A stretch of 64,000 nt of DNA from Bacteroidia bacterium (GTDB lineage: Bacteria; Bacteroidota; Bacteroidia; SXHM01): contig JAJVIC010000002.1 in assembly GCA_022072225.1 (NCBI GenBank), positions 327,876 to 391,875 on the forward strand, read 5' to 3'. A program made the translations under genes and the position numbers. The notes below the pieces were generated by a model. It had not been told where the DNA came from, did not search any database, and saw nothing but the letters and a program-made list of their open reading frames with translations. Position 1 is the first letter of the stretch; each line of letters starts with the position of its first letter. Shown one piece after another: positions 55,009 through 64,000 of this stretch.

Positions 55009-55686
55009 CTACCTTAAATTTAATATTTTGATTATGCTTAAATCAAAAGATTGTCTATTTTTTGAATCTACACTAATGAAATAAAATTTCTCATTTAGCT
55101 TATATAGTATTATTAGGATAGGCGTTTGTCCTTCTATAAAATTAAAAAGCACTTGAGTCTTACCATTTTTATCAGTCAAAGACATACGATCCACAACGCC
55201 ATAAAAGCCTTTATAATTGGTAGTTTCAAATGTTTTTTCAATTGTAGCATACTTGCTAATATTTACATTTAAAGAATCCCTGAAATTGAATCCGAATTTT
55301 GTGGGAATTTCAGGATTTAGTTTTTTATCCAAAACTTCTCCAAACCTTATTTCTTCCTTACTTAGATCAACACCTAAGTTAATTTTCACCTTCCCTAATT
55401 TAACCGAATTTAAATCTTTAAATTCCCAAATCGAAATATAGTATTCCTTATTATAAACATACTTATATAAGTAATCTTTAGTAGTAACCAGACCAATAGC
55501 TCTAAGAGTATCTATATCATTTTTAATTGAGTCTTTAAAAATCCCAAAACATCGTTTATAATCACCTATGTTAACAGTATGCGTAAACCTGGTAGTAAAA
55601 AAGATCAAGTAAACACATATGCAGATAACTGATATTTTAATTCCTCTTATAATATGTTTCCCTTGCATATCTGATAGGAAGTTCAT
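55009..55686 (-). CDS. Unknown membrane-anchored protein
   Basis: 225 residues. One N-terminal membrane helix (IKISVICICVYLIFFTT, ~residues 16-32), with the rest outside: FTHTVNIGDYKRCFGIFKDS, KINLGVDLSKEEIRFGEVLD, FNFIEGQTPILIILYKLNEK, a beta-rich region with Lys/Asn/Ile-heavy composition. Markedly more A/T-rich than its neighbours, suggesting recent acquisition. Not recognised; no partner gene evident. Start and stop are clear. Confidence 0.7.
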   Translation of the reverse strand: MNFLSDMQGKHIIRGIKISVICICVYLIFFTTRFTHTVNIGDYKRCFGIFKDSIKNDIDTLRAIGLVTTKDYLYKYVYNKEYYISIWEFKDLNSVKLGKVKINLGVDLSKEEIRFGEVLDKKLNPEIPTKFGFNFRDSLNVNISKYATIEKTFETTNYKGFYGVVDRMSLTDKNGKTQVLFNFIEGQTPILIILYKLNEKFYFISVDSKNRQSFDLSIIKILNLR

Positions 55687-55694
55687 CCTGTTAC

Positions 55695-56741
55695 TTACAT
55701 CAACACCCCATTCTTCACCTCAGCCGGTTTAGGCAAGTCGGTTTCGCCCAGCATTTCGCGCAGGTCAATTTCAATGGTGCGGCAAATAGAGCGCATCGGT
55801 ATATCATTGCCCAGTCCCTCAAACGGGTTCTCGGAATAATCGCCAATCAGCTCCATCACCACAAACACCCAGCCTACTACTACGGTAAACGGTATCGAAA
55901 GCCAGGCGCCCCACTCGCCCAGTTCATGAAACTCGGTAACCAACCCGAAGGGCAGCAGAAAAATAAAAATGCTTACAAAAATTAAACTCATACTGCCGTA
56001 CTGGCGCGGCAATGGGAATTTTTTAATTCGCTCACACATACCCTGATGAGTATAAAATTCGTTCATTATTTTTTGCAGCTCCATGTGGCGGAAATCGTCT
56101 ATCAAATTCAGCTTGCGTAACTCTTTCAGGTCCTGCGATTGGCTATCAATAAGCTGCGTTGCCGTGTTCTGGTATTTCAGCATTTTGGCCAGTTCTTCTT
56201 TCATCAGGCAGAGGTTCAGTTCCTCAGCCGTTTCCTGGTCAATATCAAGCCCCACGCCATAGAGGTTCATCATCATTTTGGCGTGTTTTTCCATGAATTT
56301 GTTTTGGTTAATATGCTCCCACGGTGTGGGTATAAGCAGTTGCCTTCTTAGCGTATATACCCATGCAATATGGCGGTAAATAAGGCGCTTGTGAATAAGG
56401 TGCAGTTCTTTTTCGTTTACATCTTCGCTGGTAAACTGCGTGCTTACATACGCTCTTACATTGCTGCCCCACATGCGGCTGCTGTTTACAATGGCACCCC
56501 ATATTTTGCGGGCTTCCCACAGGCGGTCGTAAGCACTGTTGTTTTTAAAACCTACGTAAAAAGCCACTGCAGTACCAATCAGCGAAACCGGCAGCCAGGG
56601 CACTTTCAGCGCATAGATGTCTAACGAGTGCAGGTATTCTATAAACACCGTAGCCATAGTGGCCCACAGCGTAAGCCATACAATGTGCCACCCGGCAAAA
56701 TTTACCAATGCTCTTAATCCGAAATTTTTCTGAACGTACAT
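55695..56741 (-). CDS. Bestrophin-like ion channel
   Basis: 348 residues, UPF0187/bestrophin family. Typical regions: an N-terminal helix pair (WHIVWLTLWATMATVFIEYL), PWLPVSLIGTAVAFYVGFKN, NSAYDRLWEARKIWGAIVNS, and the C-terminal PFTVVVGWVFVVMELIGDYS and ENPFEGLGNDIPM. Prokaryotic relatives form pentameric cation or anion channels in the inner membrane. It stops 9 bases before the unknown 55009 gene start. Confidence 0.92.
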   Translation of the reverse strand: MYVQKNFGLRALVNFAGWHIVWLTLWATMATVFIEYLHSLDIYALKVPWLPVSLIGTAVAFYVGFKNNSAYDRLWEARKIWGAIVNSSRMWGSNVRAYVSTQFTSEDVNEKELHLIHKRLIYRHIAWVYTLRRQLLIPTPWEHINQNKFMEKHAKMMMNLYGVGLDIDQETAEELNLCLMKEELAKMLKYQNTATQLIDSQSQDLKELRKLNLIDDFRHMELQKIMNEFYTHQGMCERIKKFPLPRQYGSMSLIFVSIFIFLLPFGLVTEFHELGEWGAWLSIPFTVVVGWVFVVMELIGDYSENPFEGLGNDIPMRSICRTIEIDLREMLGETDLPKPAEVKNGVLM

Positions 56742-56770
56742 AGTTGGTTGTTATAGTTGATTTTAGTGTT

Positions 56771-56832
56771 TGTCACCCTGAGCGTAGTCGAGAAGCCATA
56801 ATTAAAACTTCTCGACTACGCTCGAAGTGACA
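56771..56832. repeat. Family A palindromic repeat
   Basis: Full copy (62 bases); a TCTGTGAATCTGTGGC relic follows. Between bestrophin and aquaporin genes. Confidence 0.9.
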
Positions 56833-56870
56833 GTATTTTAATCTGTGAATCTGTGGCAAGTCATTTTTAG

Positions 56871-57515
56871 TTACTCCTCCGTATGCAGCACCCTGTGCGC
56901 AAACACAGCTGCTACCGCCCCAATCACAGGAGCAGTAAGGTAAATCCACAGCGCATTCATATTGCCCGAAACAATAGCCGGAGCCAGTGAGCGGGTAGGG
57001 TTGAGGCTGGTGCCGCTTACCGGCCCGCCAAAAAGCACCAGAAAAGCCACCGTAGCGCCTATTACAAGCCCTGCGGTTATGCCTTTTTCCTTAGAACCCG
57101 TTGAAACGCGCAGAATAACCAACAGTAAAATAAAGGTCATAATAACTTCCATAATAAAACTCTGCATCACGCTGCCACCGGGCTGTGTAGTGCCCAGCGA
57201 AGTATTATCGGGAAACAGAAAATGCAGTAATAAACTGGCACCAAAAGCCCCGAGCAATTGCGCAATCAAAAAAGCGGGCACTTCTTTCCATTCAAAACGC
57301 CTGTCTACCGCCATGGCAATGGTAACAGCGGGGTTTATATGGTTTCCAGAAATATCGCCAAAGGCATAAACGGTAGCCACTATTATCATACCCCAGCAGG
57401 CGGCAATGCCCGTCAGCGTTACCGCTCCTCCGGTATGCTGGTCAACAATCACTACACCCGTTCCGGCAAAAACAAGTATAAAAGTTCCAATAAATTCACT
57501 CAGGTATTTTTTCAT
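56871..57515 (-). CDS. MIP-family aquaporin
   Basis: 214 residues with six membrane helices. First half-helix motif is SGNHINPAVTIAMAVDRRF (canonical NPA); the second is SGTSLNPTRSLAPAIVSGNM, with NPT instead of NPA. TTGTGVVIVD at the start and the four-residue linkers match AqpZ/AqpM-like channels. It moves water or small solutes across the inner membrane. Promoter TATGTTTG upstream. Confidence 0.93.
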   Translation of the reverse strand: MKKYLSEFIGTFILVFAGTGVVIVDQHTGGAVTLTGIAACWGMIIVATVYAFGDISGNHINPAVTIAMAVDRRFEWKEVPAFLIAQLLGAFGASLLLHFLFPDNTSLGTTQPGGSVMQSFIMEVIMTFILLLVILRVSTGSKEKGITAGLVIGATVAFLVLFGGPVSGTSLNPTRSLAPAIVSGNMNALWIYLTAPVIGAVAAVFAHRVLHTEE

Positions 57516-57537
57516 ATCATCGGTTGGTTTCAGCCTT

Positions 57538-57545
57538 CAAACATA
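57538..57545 (-). promoter_or_regulatory. -7 box of the aquaporin gene
   Basis: TATGTTTG on the minus strand, 22 bases before the ATG at 57515. Confidence 0.45.
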
Positions 57546-57630
57546 TAAAAGATTCACTACATCTTTTTTTTTGCTTTTCTTAACAACATGTTTGTAACCT
57601 TTGTGCAACTCTTTGCTATAACCCTACCGC

Positions 57631-58617
57631 ATGAAATTAACCGTAAAAGAAAATACCACCGAAGAGTTAGAGCATATTGTTACACATTCGCCCAACGCGA
57701 AACAAAGGGTAGAGGCCCTGCTGGAGCTGAGCCACCGGGTGGCGCTTAAAGATTTGCTGCGCTCCTGGTTGCTGGCCCGCGAAGCCGAACGCGATTCCGA
57801 AGAGCTGGAAGATAACCTGCTGCTGGCAAAAGCGAATATTTATGCCGGCAACGCCCTGTGGAAAATGGGCGACTACATGGCAGCACAAAAACATTATATG
57901 AAAGCCGCTGAGCTGTATGAAAGCCTGAACGACCACAGCGGACTGGGCAGCGCATACATGGGGCTTGGCATTGTGCATGGTTCGCTTAAAGATTTTCCCC
58001 AGGCGCTTGAGTATTTTGAAAAGGCCCTTGCGCAGAGTGAAATTTCAGGCAATACCGTTAGTGCCGCAAACGCAATAGGCAATATAGGTTCCATACACCA
58101 TCACCTCGAAAACTATTCAAAAGCCGAAGCCTTTTTTCACAAAGCCCTTGAAATGCACGAGCAAATGAATGAAAAACCCGGTATTGCCAATATGCTCAAC
58201 GGTTTGGCGGGCGTAAAAGTATATAACGGCAAATTTGACCAGGCTGTGGATTACCTCAACCGGTTTATGGATATTGTAACCGCTATTGAAAACAATCACG
58301 GAATAGCCACAGGACTGATGAATTTCGGTATTCTGCACCATAAAAAGGGCGATTACCGCAAGGCCATTGACTTTTTGGAAAAAGCACTCCTGCATGCCGA
58401 GAGCAAAAAGGTGCGTTCGGTTAAGTTTGCCGTTCATAAAAATATGGCCGATGTATATACCGACATGGGCAAGTCAGATAATGCGCTGGAACACTACAAA
58501 CACTACTTTGCAATTGAGAAAGAAATAAAGGCAAAGGAAATAAAAGAAAAAGCCGAGTTGTTTGAGCGCATGAAAAATGCCGCAAGCGGTAATCCGGCAA
58601 GGCCCCAAAAAATGTAG
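57631..58617 (+). CDS. Tetratricopeptide repeat protein
   Basis: 328 residues, no signal peptide. About seven TPR units from residue ~40 on, for example YAGNALWKMGDYMAAQKHYM, AYMGLGIVHGSLKDFPQALE and NIGSIHHHLENYSKAEAFFH; a charged end (KEIKAKEIKEKAELFERM). No kinase or DNA-binding domain is attached. Functions as protein-interaction scaffold; partner unknown. 232 bases between it and rpsL hold only the ribosomal promoter. Confidence 0.9.
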   Translation: MKLTVKENTTEELEHIVTHSPNAKQRVEALLELSHRVALKDLLRSWLLAREAERDSEELEDNLLLAKANIYAGNALWKMGDYMAAQKHYMKAAELYESLNDHSGLGSAYMGLGIVHGSLKDFPQALEYFEKALAQSEISGNTVSAANAIGNIGSIHHHLENYSKAEAFFHKALEMHEQMNEKPGIANMLNGLAGVKVYNGKFDQAVDYLNRFMDIVTAIENNHGIATGLMNFGILHHKKGDYRKAIDFLEKALLHAESKKVRSVKFAVHKNMADVYTDMGKSDNALEHYKHYFAIEKEIKAKEIKEKAELFERMKNAASGNPARPQKM

Positions 58618-58753
58618 TTCACCGCCCTCTGTTTTTTTGTTTTTGCCACTTTTGTTAATAACTTCTCCCTTTTTTTTAACCCTGTAAAATCATTCTTTCG
58701 CTTACGCAGGGAAGCTATTGAGAATGAGCGTGAAATATTTTTCAACATTGGGC

Positions 58754-58783
58754 TTGTTAGTTAAAATAAAAAATCTACCTTTG
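58754..58783 (+). promoter_or_regulatory. Promoter of the str/S10 operon
   Basis: TTG at 58754-58756, 19 bases, TACCTTTG at 58776-58783. It is 66 bases before the rpsL ATG. Confidence 0.65.
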
Positions 58784-58849
58784 CTGCCCCCAAAAAAGAA
58801 GGGGGATTAATTTTTTTTGTAAAAATCATAAAAGAAAAAAGCTCGGAAA

Positions 58850-59257
58850 ATGCCTACAATTCAGCAATTGGTAAGAAAAGGACGTTCAAAAATCGTTGAC
58901 AAAAGTAAGTCACCATCTTTGGATTCATGTCCGCAACGCAGAGGAGTTTGTACACGTGTGTACACTACCACTCCTAAAAAACCTAACTCGGCTATGCGTA
59001 AAGTAGCAAGGGTAAGGCTTACCAACGGTAAAGAGGTGAACGCCTACATAGGTGGCGAAGGACACAACCTGCAGGAGCACTCAATTGTGCTGGTGCGTGG
59101 CGGAAGGGTAAAAGATCTTCCCGGAGTTCGTTACCACATTGTTCGCGGGGCGTTAGACACTGCAGGTGTGGAAGCACGCAGACAGCGTAGAAGCAAATAC
59201 GGAGCTAAACGTCCTAAAAAAGGAGCAGCAGCAGCAGCACCTGCTAAAAAGAAATAA
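58850..59257 (+). CDS. rpsL: 30S ribosomal protein uS12
   Basis: 135 residues. Core: [31 protein letters not shown] (both Lys of the streptomycin-site loop present), [18 protein letters not shown] and [14 protein letters not shown], with an Ala/Lys tail. It sits at the decoding centre. First gene of the operon. Confidence 0.98.
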   Translation: MPTIQQLVRKGRSKIVDKSKSPSLDSCPQRRGVCTRVYTTTPKKPNSAMRKVARVRLTNGKEVNAYIGGEGHNLQEHSIVLVRGGRVKDLPGVRYHIVRGALDTAGVEARRQRRSKYGAKRPKKGAAAAAPAKKK

Positions 59258-59295
59258 TCGTAACACATAGATAACGATACATATTTTAATCACCA

Positions 59296-59763
59296 ATGAG
59301 AAAACCAACCCCCAAACGTAAACCTTACGCACCAGATCCAAGATACAACGATGTGCTTGTTACACGCTTTGTAAACAACATGATGTATGACGGTAAAAAA
59401 AGCACCGCACTGAAAACCTTTTATGGTGCTATTGATGCTGTATCACTTAAAATGCAGGAAGATGGTTTGAATATCTGGAAAAAAGCCCTGACCAACGTAA
59501 TGCCAAACGTAGAAGTAAAAAGCCGCAGAGTAGGCGGAGCTACTTTTCAAATTCCTATGGAAGTTCGTCCGGAGCGTAAAGTAGCCCTGGGTATGAAATG
59601 GATGTTGGAGTTTGCGCGCAAAAGAAACGAGAAATCAATGGCGCAGAAATTAGCAGGTGAAATTATGGCTGCCTACAAAGAAGAAGGTGCTGCTCACAAA
59701 AAGAAAGAAGATACACACCGTATGGCAGAGGCGAACAAAGCTTTCTCTCATTTCAGATTTTAA
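59296..59763 (+). CDS. rpsG: 30S ribosomal protein uS7
   Basis: 155 residues. [60 protein letters not shown] and [20 protein letters not shown] are typical. Binds the 16S 3' domain and starts its assembly. In E. coli it is the str-operon autoregulator; an equivalent site was not identified here. Confidence 0.98.
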   Translation: MRKPTPKRKPYAPDPRYNDVLVTRFVNNMMYDGKKSTALKTFYGAIDAVSLKMQEDGLNIWKKALTNVMPNVEVKSRRVGGATFQIPMEVRPERKVALGMKWMLEFARKRNEKSMAQKLAGEIMAAYKEEGAAHKKKEDTHRMAEANKAFSHFRF

Positions 59764-59797
59764 AATATAATACAATAGCAGGAAGCTTACTACAAAA

Positions 59798-61915
59798 ATG
59801 GCAGATTTAAGATATACAAGAAATATTGGAATTGCAGCTCACATTGATGCAGGTAAAACAACCTGTACCGAACGTATACTTTATTATACAGGAGTAAACC
59901 ACAAAATAGGAGAGGTGCATGACGGTGCTGCTACTATGGACTGGATGGTACAGGAGCAGGAGCGTGGTATTACCATTACTTCAGCGGCTACAACCTGTTT
60001 TTGGAATTACAGAAACAATAAATACAAAATCAATATTATTGATACTCCCGGTCACGTTGACTTTACTGTAGAGGTAAACCGTTCGCTGCGCGTACTGGAT
60101 GGATTGGTGTTCTTATTTTCTGCCGTTGACGGTGTGGAGCCTCAGTCAGAAACTAACTGGCGCCTTGCAAATAACTACAATGTAACCCGTATGGGTTTCG
60201 TAAATAAAATGGACCGTGCCGGTGCAGATTTCTTAAACGTGGTAAAACAGGTTAAAGAAATGTTGGGCGGTAACCCTGTTCCTCTGCAATTACCAATTGG
60301 TGCAGAAGAAAATTTTAAAGGCGTTGTTGATTTGGTAAACTTCAGAGGTATTATCTGGAACGAAGCCGATCAGGGAATGACCTACGAAGTAGTTCCTATT
60401 CCTGAAAACATGATGGAAGAGGCGAAACAATGGAGAGAAAAATTGTTGGAAACCGTTTCTGAGTTTGACGACAAAATCATGGAGAAGTTTTTTGAAGCTC
60501 CTGAAACAATCACCGAAGACGAAGTTTTAACAGCTCTTCGCAAAGCTTGTATTGCCGGTAAACTTGTACCGATGGTATGTGGTTCTGCCTTTAAGAACAA
60601 AGGTGTGCAAACAATGCTTGACTTCGTAATGTCTATTCTTCCAAGCCCGCTCGACCGCGACCAGATTGTTGGTACAAACCCCGAAACCGGTGAAGAAGTA
60701 AAACGCAAACCCGATGTAAAAGAGCCTTTCACAGCACTTGCATTTAAAATTGCTACCGACCCGTTTGTTGGTCGTTTGGCATACTTCCGCGCTTATTCAG
60801 GAAGACTGGAATCGGGTTCTTATGTGTTGAATACACGTTCAGGACAAAAAGAACGTATTTCACGTATTTTCCAGATGCACGCTAACAAGCAAAACCAAAT
60901 TCCTTTTATTGAGGCAGGTGATATCGGAGCAGCAGTAGGATTTAAAGATATTAAAACCGGTGACACACTTTGTGATGAAAAGTCGCCAATCGTTTTAGAA
61001 GCTATGCAATTCCCTGAGCCGGTTATCGGTTTGGCAATTGAGCCTAAAACTCAGGCCGACCTTGATAAATTGGGTAACTCATTGAATAAACTTTCTGAAG
61101 AAGATCCTACGTTCCGTGTTAAAACTGATGAAGATTCAGGTCAAACCATTATCAGTGGTATGGGTGAGTTGCACCTGGATATCATTGTTGACCGTCTGAG
61201 ACGCGAATTCAAAGTGGAAGTAAACCAGGGAGCTCCTCAGGTTGCTTACAAAGAGGCTATTAACGGAACCGTTGAACACCGTGAGGTTTATAAAAAACAA
61301 ACCGGTGGTCGCGGTAAATTTGCCGATATTAAATTTACAGTATCTCCTGTTGATGCAGATTTCGTAGCAGATGCTAAGAATAACGGGTTGCAATTTGTGA
61401 ATGAAATCACAGGTGGTAACATTCCCCGCGAATTTATTCCTGCTATTGAAAAAGGTTTCCGTGCTGCCATGCAGAATGGTGTACTTGCCGGTTATCAGTT
61501 GCAAAGCATGAAAGTGGTATTAACTGACGGTTCATACCATGATGTTGACTCTGATGCGTTGTCATTTGAAATTTGTGCACGTACTGCTTACCGTGAAGCA
61601 TTACCTAAAGCAAAACCTGTATTACTAGAGCCTATTATGAAAGTAGAGGTTCTTACACCGGAGCAATACATGGGTGATATCGTAGGCGACCTTAACCGCA
61701 GACGCGGACAATTGGAAGGTATGGACTCGCGTGCCGGTTCTCAGGTTATTAAAGCTAAAGTTCCGTTGGGCGAAATGTTTGGTTACATCACTCAGTTGAG
61801 AACCATGTCATCAGGAAGAGCAAGTTCTACAATGGAGTTTTCTCACTACGCTGAAACTCCGAGAAATATTGCTGAAGAAGTTATTGCAAAAGCAAAAGGA
61901 AAAAAGTTAAACTAA
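59798..61915 (+). CDS. fusA: Elongation factor G
   Basis: 705 residues. G1 [10 protein letters not shown]2 [13 protein letters not shown]3 DTPGHVD, G4 NKMDRAGAD and the later domains ([40 protein letters not shown]) identify EF-G, the translocase. The tuf gene does not follow, unlike in E. coli. Confidence 0.98.
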   Translation: MADLRYTRNIGIAAHIDAGKTTCTERILYYTGVNHKIGEVHDGAATMDWMVQEQERGITITSAATTCFWNYRNNKYKINIIDTPGHVDFTVEVNRSLRVLDGLVFLFSAVDGVEPQSETNWRLANNYNVTRMGFVNKMDRAGADFLNVVKQVKEMLGGNPVPLQLPIGAEENFKGVVDLVNFRGIIWNEADQGMTYEVVPIPENMMEEAKQWREKLLETVSEFDDKIMEKFFEAPETITEDEVLTALRKACIAGKLVPMVCGSAFKNKGVQTMLDFVMSILPSPLDRDQIVGTNPETGEEVKRKPDVKEPFTALAFKIATDPFVGRLAYFRAYSGRLESGSYVLNTRSGQKERISRIFQMHANKQNQIPFIEAGDIGAAVGFKDIKTGDTLCDEKSPIVLEAMQFPEPVIGLAIEPKTQADLDKLGNSLNKLSEEDPTFRVKTDEDSGQTIISGMGELHLDIIVDRLRREFKVEVNQGAPQVAYKEAINGTVEHREVYKKQTGGRGKFADIKFTVSPVDADFVADAKNNGLQFVNEITGGNIPREFIPAIEKGFRAAMQNGVLAGYQLQSMKVVLTDGSYHDVDSDALSFEICARTAYREALPKAKPVLLEPIMKVEVLTPEQYMGDIVGDLNRRRGQLEGMDSRAGSQVIKAKVPLGEMFGYITQLRTMSSGRASSTMEFSHYAETPRNIAEEVIAKAKGKKLN

Positions 61916-61933
61916 TTATTAATTACCGATATA

Positions 61934-62242
61934 ATGAGCAGTCAAAGAATACGCATCAAATTGAAGTCTTACGATTTTAACTTAGTAGATAAATCTGCCG
62001 AGAAAATTATTAAGACCGTGAAATCAACAGGAGCTGTAGTAAGCGGACCAATTCCACTACCTACACATACTAAAATTTTCACCGTATTGCGTTCGCCACA
62101 CGTGAATAAAAAAGCGAGAGAACAATTTAAACATTGCTCTTACAAAAGACTGTTGGATATCTACAGTTCTACCGCTAAAACAGTAGACGCTTTGATGAAG
62201 TTAGAGCTTCCGAGCGGAGTGGAAGTAGAAATCAAAGTTTAG
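61934..62242 (+). CDS. rpsJ: 30S ribosomal protein uS10
   Basis: 102 residues. [57 protein letters not shown]; the loop LPTHTK interacts with 16S rRNA, and S10 (NusE) also forms the antitermination complex with NusB. 18 bases after fusA. Confidence 0.98.
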   Translation: MSSQRIRIKLKSYDFNLVDKSAEKIIKTVKSTGAVVSGPIPLPTHTKIFTVLRSPHVNKKAREQFKHCSYKRLLDIYSSTAKTVDALMKLELPSGVEVEIKV

Positions 62243-62303
62243 TTTTTAATAAATTAATTTTCAGGGTAATATAAGCTTTACATAAATAGTAAATTTAAAT
62301 AAA

Positions 62304-62936
62304 ATGTCAGGATTAATAGGTAAAAAAGTAGGGATGACCAACATGTTCACAGAGGACGGCAAAAACGTTGCATGTACTGTGATTCAGGCTGGACCTTGCG
62401 TTGTAACCCAACTTAAAAACGAGGAGAAAGACGGCTACACAGCGGTTCAGTTATCCTTTGGTGATAAAAAAGAAAAACATACCAGCAAATCAGAAGCCGG
62501 TCATTTCAAAAAGGCAAATACTGCTGCTAAGAGAAAAGTAGTAGAGTTTACCGAATTTAAAGAAGTTGCTTCCGGAGCAGTTGAATTAGGAAAGGTGCTT
62601 TCTGTTGGTGATGTGTTTCAGGAGGGCGAGTTTGTTGATGTTATCGGAACTTCAAAAGGTAAAGGTTTTCAGGGTGTTGTAAAACGTCATGGATTTAACG
62701 GAGTAGGTATGCAGACACACGGTCAGCATAACAGATTGCGTGCACCGGGTTCAATGGGTGCTTCATCATGGCCTTCACGTGTATTTCCGGGCAAACGTTT
62801 GGCAGGAAGAACAGGCGGAGAACGCGTAAAAGTTGTGAACCTGAAAGTATTAAAAGTGCTTGCAGACCAAAATCTCCTTATCGTTAGCGGTGCTGTACCG
62901 GGAGCAAAAGGTTCATACGTAACACTGGAAAAATAA
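62304..62936 (+). CDS. rplC: 50S ribosomal protein uL3
   Basis: 210 residues. [20 protein letters not shown] (start), [40 protein letters not shown]. Its internal loop reaches the peptidyl-transferase centre. Part of the S10 operon. Confidence 0.98.
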   Translation: MSGLIGKKVGMTNMFTEDGKNVACTVIQAGPCVVTQLKNEEKDGYTAVQLSFGDKKEKHTSKSEAGHFKKANTAAKRKVVEFTEFKEVASGAVELGKVLSVGDVFQEGEFVDVIGTSKGKGFQGVVKRHGFNGVGMQTHGQHNRLRAPGSMGASSWPSRVFPGKRLAGRTGGERVKVVNLKVLKVLADQNLLIVSGAVPGAKGSYVTLEK

Positions 62937-62982
62937 ATATTGTCATCTCTGGCTTAGTTCAGGGTTTTAAAATAAAATAAAA

Positions 62983-63612
62983 ATGAAATTATCAGTATTT
63001 GACATAAAAGGGAAAGAGACCTCAAAAAAGGTTGAACTCAGCAAAGAAGTTTTTGGTGCAGAGCCAAATGACCATGCAATTTACCTTGATGTAAAGCAAT
63101 ACCTTGCCAACCAACGCCAGGGAACTCACAAATCAAAAGAGCGTGGCGAAGTTGCTTTCAGTACCAAAAAACTTCACAAGCAGAAAGGAACCGGAGGTTC
63201 ACGTAAAGGAAGCCGTAAAAACCCTCTTTATAAAGGTGGCGGTCGTGTGTTTGGACCTAAACCACACGATTATGTGCTGAAAGTAAATCAAAAGGTTAAG
63301 CAATTGGCCCGTATTTCAGCGCTTTCACACAAGGCAAAAGACAACAGCATTGCCATAGTTGAAGATTTCAAATTGGATGCTCCTAAAACTAAGGCCTACG
63401 CTGAGATTTTGAGTAATTTGAAAGTGAACGGAAAAAAAACACTTTTAGTGTTGGCAGAGAACAACAAAAACATATATTTGTCGTCCCGAAATTTAGGGGG
63501 GGCAAAGGTCGTAAATGCTTCTGATTTAAATACTTACGACATATTAAACGCGAATAATTTACTGTTGGTAGAGAGTTCAGTGAAACAAATTGAAACACTG
63601 CTGACCAAGTAA
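62983..63612 (+). CDS. rplD: 50S ribosomal protein uL4
   Basis: 209 residues. QYLANQRQGTHKSKERGEVA, KQKGTGGSRKGSRKNPLYKG and GGRVFGPKPHDYVLKVNQKV are typical; the extended loop lines the exit tunnel. In E. coli L4 autoregulates the operon; no such leader was identified here. Confidence 0.98.
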   Translation: MKLSVFDIKGKETSKKVELSKEVFGAEPNDHAIYLDVKQYLANQRQGTHKSKERGEVAFSTKKLHKQKGTGGSRKGSRKNPLYKGGGRVFGPKPHDYVLKVNQKVKQLARISALSHKAKDNSIAIVEDFKLDAPKTKAYAEILSNLKVNGKKTLLVLAENNKNIYLSSRNLGGAKVVNASDLNTYDILNANNLLLVESSVKQIETLLTK

Positions 63613-63634
63613 TTAATCAATAAACAGGAAAGAA

Positions 63635-63925
63635 ATGGAAATATTAGTAAAACCCCTCATTACTGAAAAAGCGACTGCAATAAGCGAAAAAGCAGGTCGT
63701 TACAGTTTTGTGGTGGATAAAAATGCAAACAAACTGCAAATTAAAAAAGCAGTTGAAGCAATGTATGGCGTAACCGTTGAATCGGTAAATACAATGGTAG
63801 CACCCGGAAAAGTAAAAAGCCGCAACACCAAAACGAAGGTTGTAGTTGGTAACACCGGCAGATATAAAAAAGCGATTGTTACGCTTCAGTCAGGAAACAC
63901 GATAGATTTTTACAGCAATATCTAA
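63635..63925 (+). CDS. rplW: 50S ribosomal protein uL23
   Basis: 96 residues. ILVKPLITEKATAISEKAGR and VEAMYGVTVESVNTMVAPGK are diagnostic. It lies at the tunnel exit and is a docking site for trigger factor and SRP. Confidence 0.97.
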   Translation: MEILVKPLITEKATAISEKAGRYSFVVDKNANKLQIKKAVEAMYGVTVESVNTMVAPGKVKSRNTKTKVVVGNTGRYKKAIVTLQSGNTIDFYSNI

Positions 63926-63931
63926 TACACG

Positions 63932-64000
63932 ATGGCACTCAGAAAATTCAGACCGGTAACACCCGGAACCCGTTTTAAATTAGTTAACGACTTTGATGTT
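63932..64000 (+). CDS. rplB: 50S ribosomal protein uL2, truncated by window end
   Basis: Only the first 23 residues (MALRKFRPVTPGTRFKLVND...) are present. It is the next gene of the S10 operon. Confidence 0.92.
   Translation, partial: MALRKFRPVTPGTRFKLVNDFDV

Noticed and set aside
58850-63925. A missing tuf in the str operon as a gene loss
   Set aside because: In Bacteroidota tuf commonly lies elsewhere, so the order rpsL-rpsG-fusA-rpsJ is ordinary.

Overview
This 64 kb window is a chromosomal segment of a Bacteroidota bacterium. The phylum call rests on many secreted proteins with type IX secretion (T9SS) C-terminal sorting domains (type A and one type B), a PorX-type response regulator, promoters of the TTG-N18-20-TAnnTTTG kind, an extended ribosomal protein THX, and an rpsL-rpsG-fusA-rpsJ-rplC-rplD-rplW-rplB operon without tuf. 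A class or genus cannot be fixed from what is visible. No rRNA, tRNA, CRISPR array, phage or transposase gene was seen.

Layout. 1-1.1 kb: an acyl-CoA ligase (cut by the window edge) coupled to a hotdog thioesterase. 1.2-5.3 kb: a giant glycine-rich, collagen-like surface protein. 5.3-12.2 kb: folA-mtaB, meaB, a PAP2/haloperoxidase-fold lipoprotein, alkaline phosphatase and a CrtI-type desaturase. 12.2-15.7 kb: a polysaccharide operon (two Wzz-like proteins and an O-antigen ligase). 15.9-23.2 kb: secreted repeat proteins, a LytTR regulator, a 42-bp palindromic tandem array and an unknown protein. 23.2-26.7 kb: ferredoxin-like protein, THX, glycosyltransferase, pdxH and proC. 26.9-43.6 kb: a dense zone of exported proteins (LVIVD propeller, GH18, purple-acid-phosphatase-like, amidase, metalloprotease, barrel proteins, TlpA-like) around porX and an HD hydrolase. 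43.7-48.8 kb: phosphodiesterase, dgkA, rplS, NlpC/P60, thiolase, SRPBCC and desaturase. 48.9-55.7 kb: an accessory zone with an arsenic operon (arsR, DUF6428, arsC), a Fic cassette, a ParE/antitoxin pair, a DUF4241 gene between inverted repeats, two paralogous helical proteins and orphans. 55.7-58.6 kb: bestrophin, aquaporin and TPR protein. 58.8-64 kb: the str/S10 ribosomal operon.

Repeats dominate the non-coding space. Family A (61 bp, starting TGTCACTTCGAGCG) is nearly a perfect inverted repeat, and families B (CGTCATTGCGAG) and C (CGTCACCCTGAAC) are similar. Some family members or their relatives lie in frame inside T9SS sorting domains or provide stop codons. Three tandem arrays of dyad-symmetric units (42, 21 and 20 bp) are also present.

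The strongest lead for something undescribed is at 50.3-51.2 kb. A Fic gene and a convergent 64-residue ORF carrying a TxxxEN motif, like the Fic inhibitory helix, sit between two 58-bp copies of the arsC 3' end. This looks like a small cassette inserted at the end of an arsenic operon, where a transporter gene would normally be expected.
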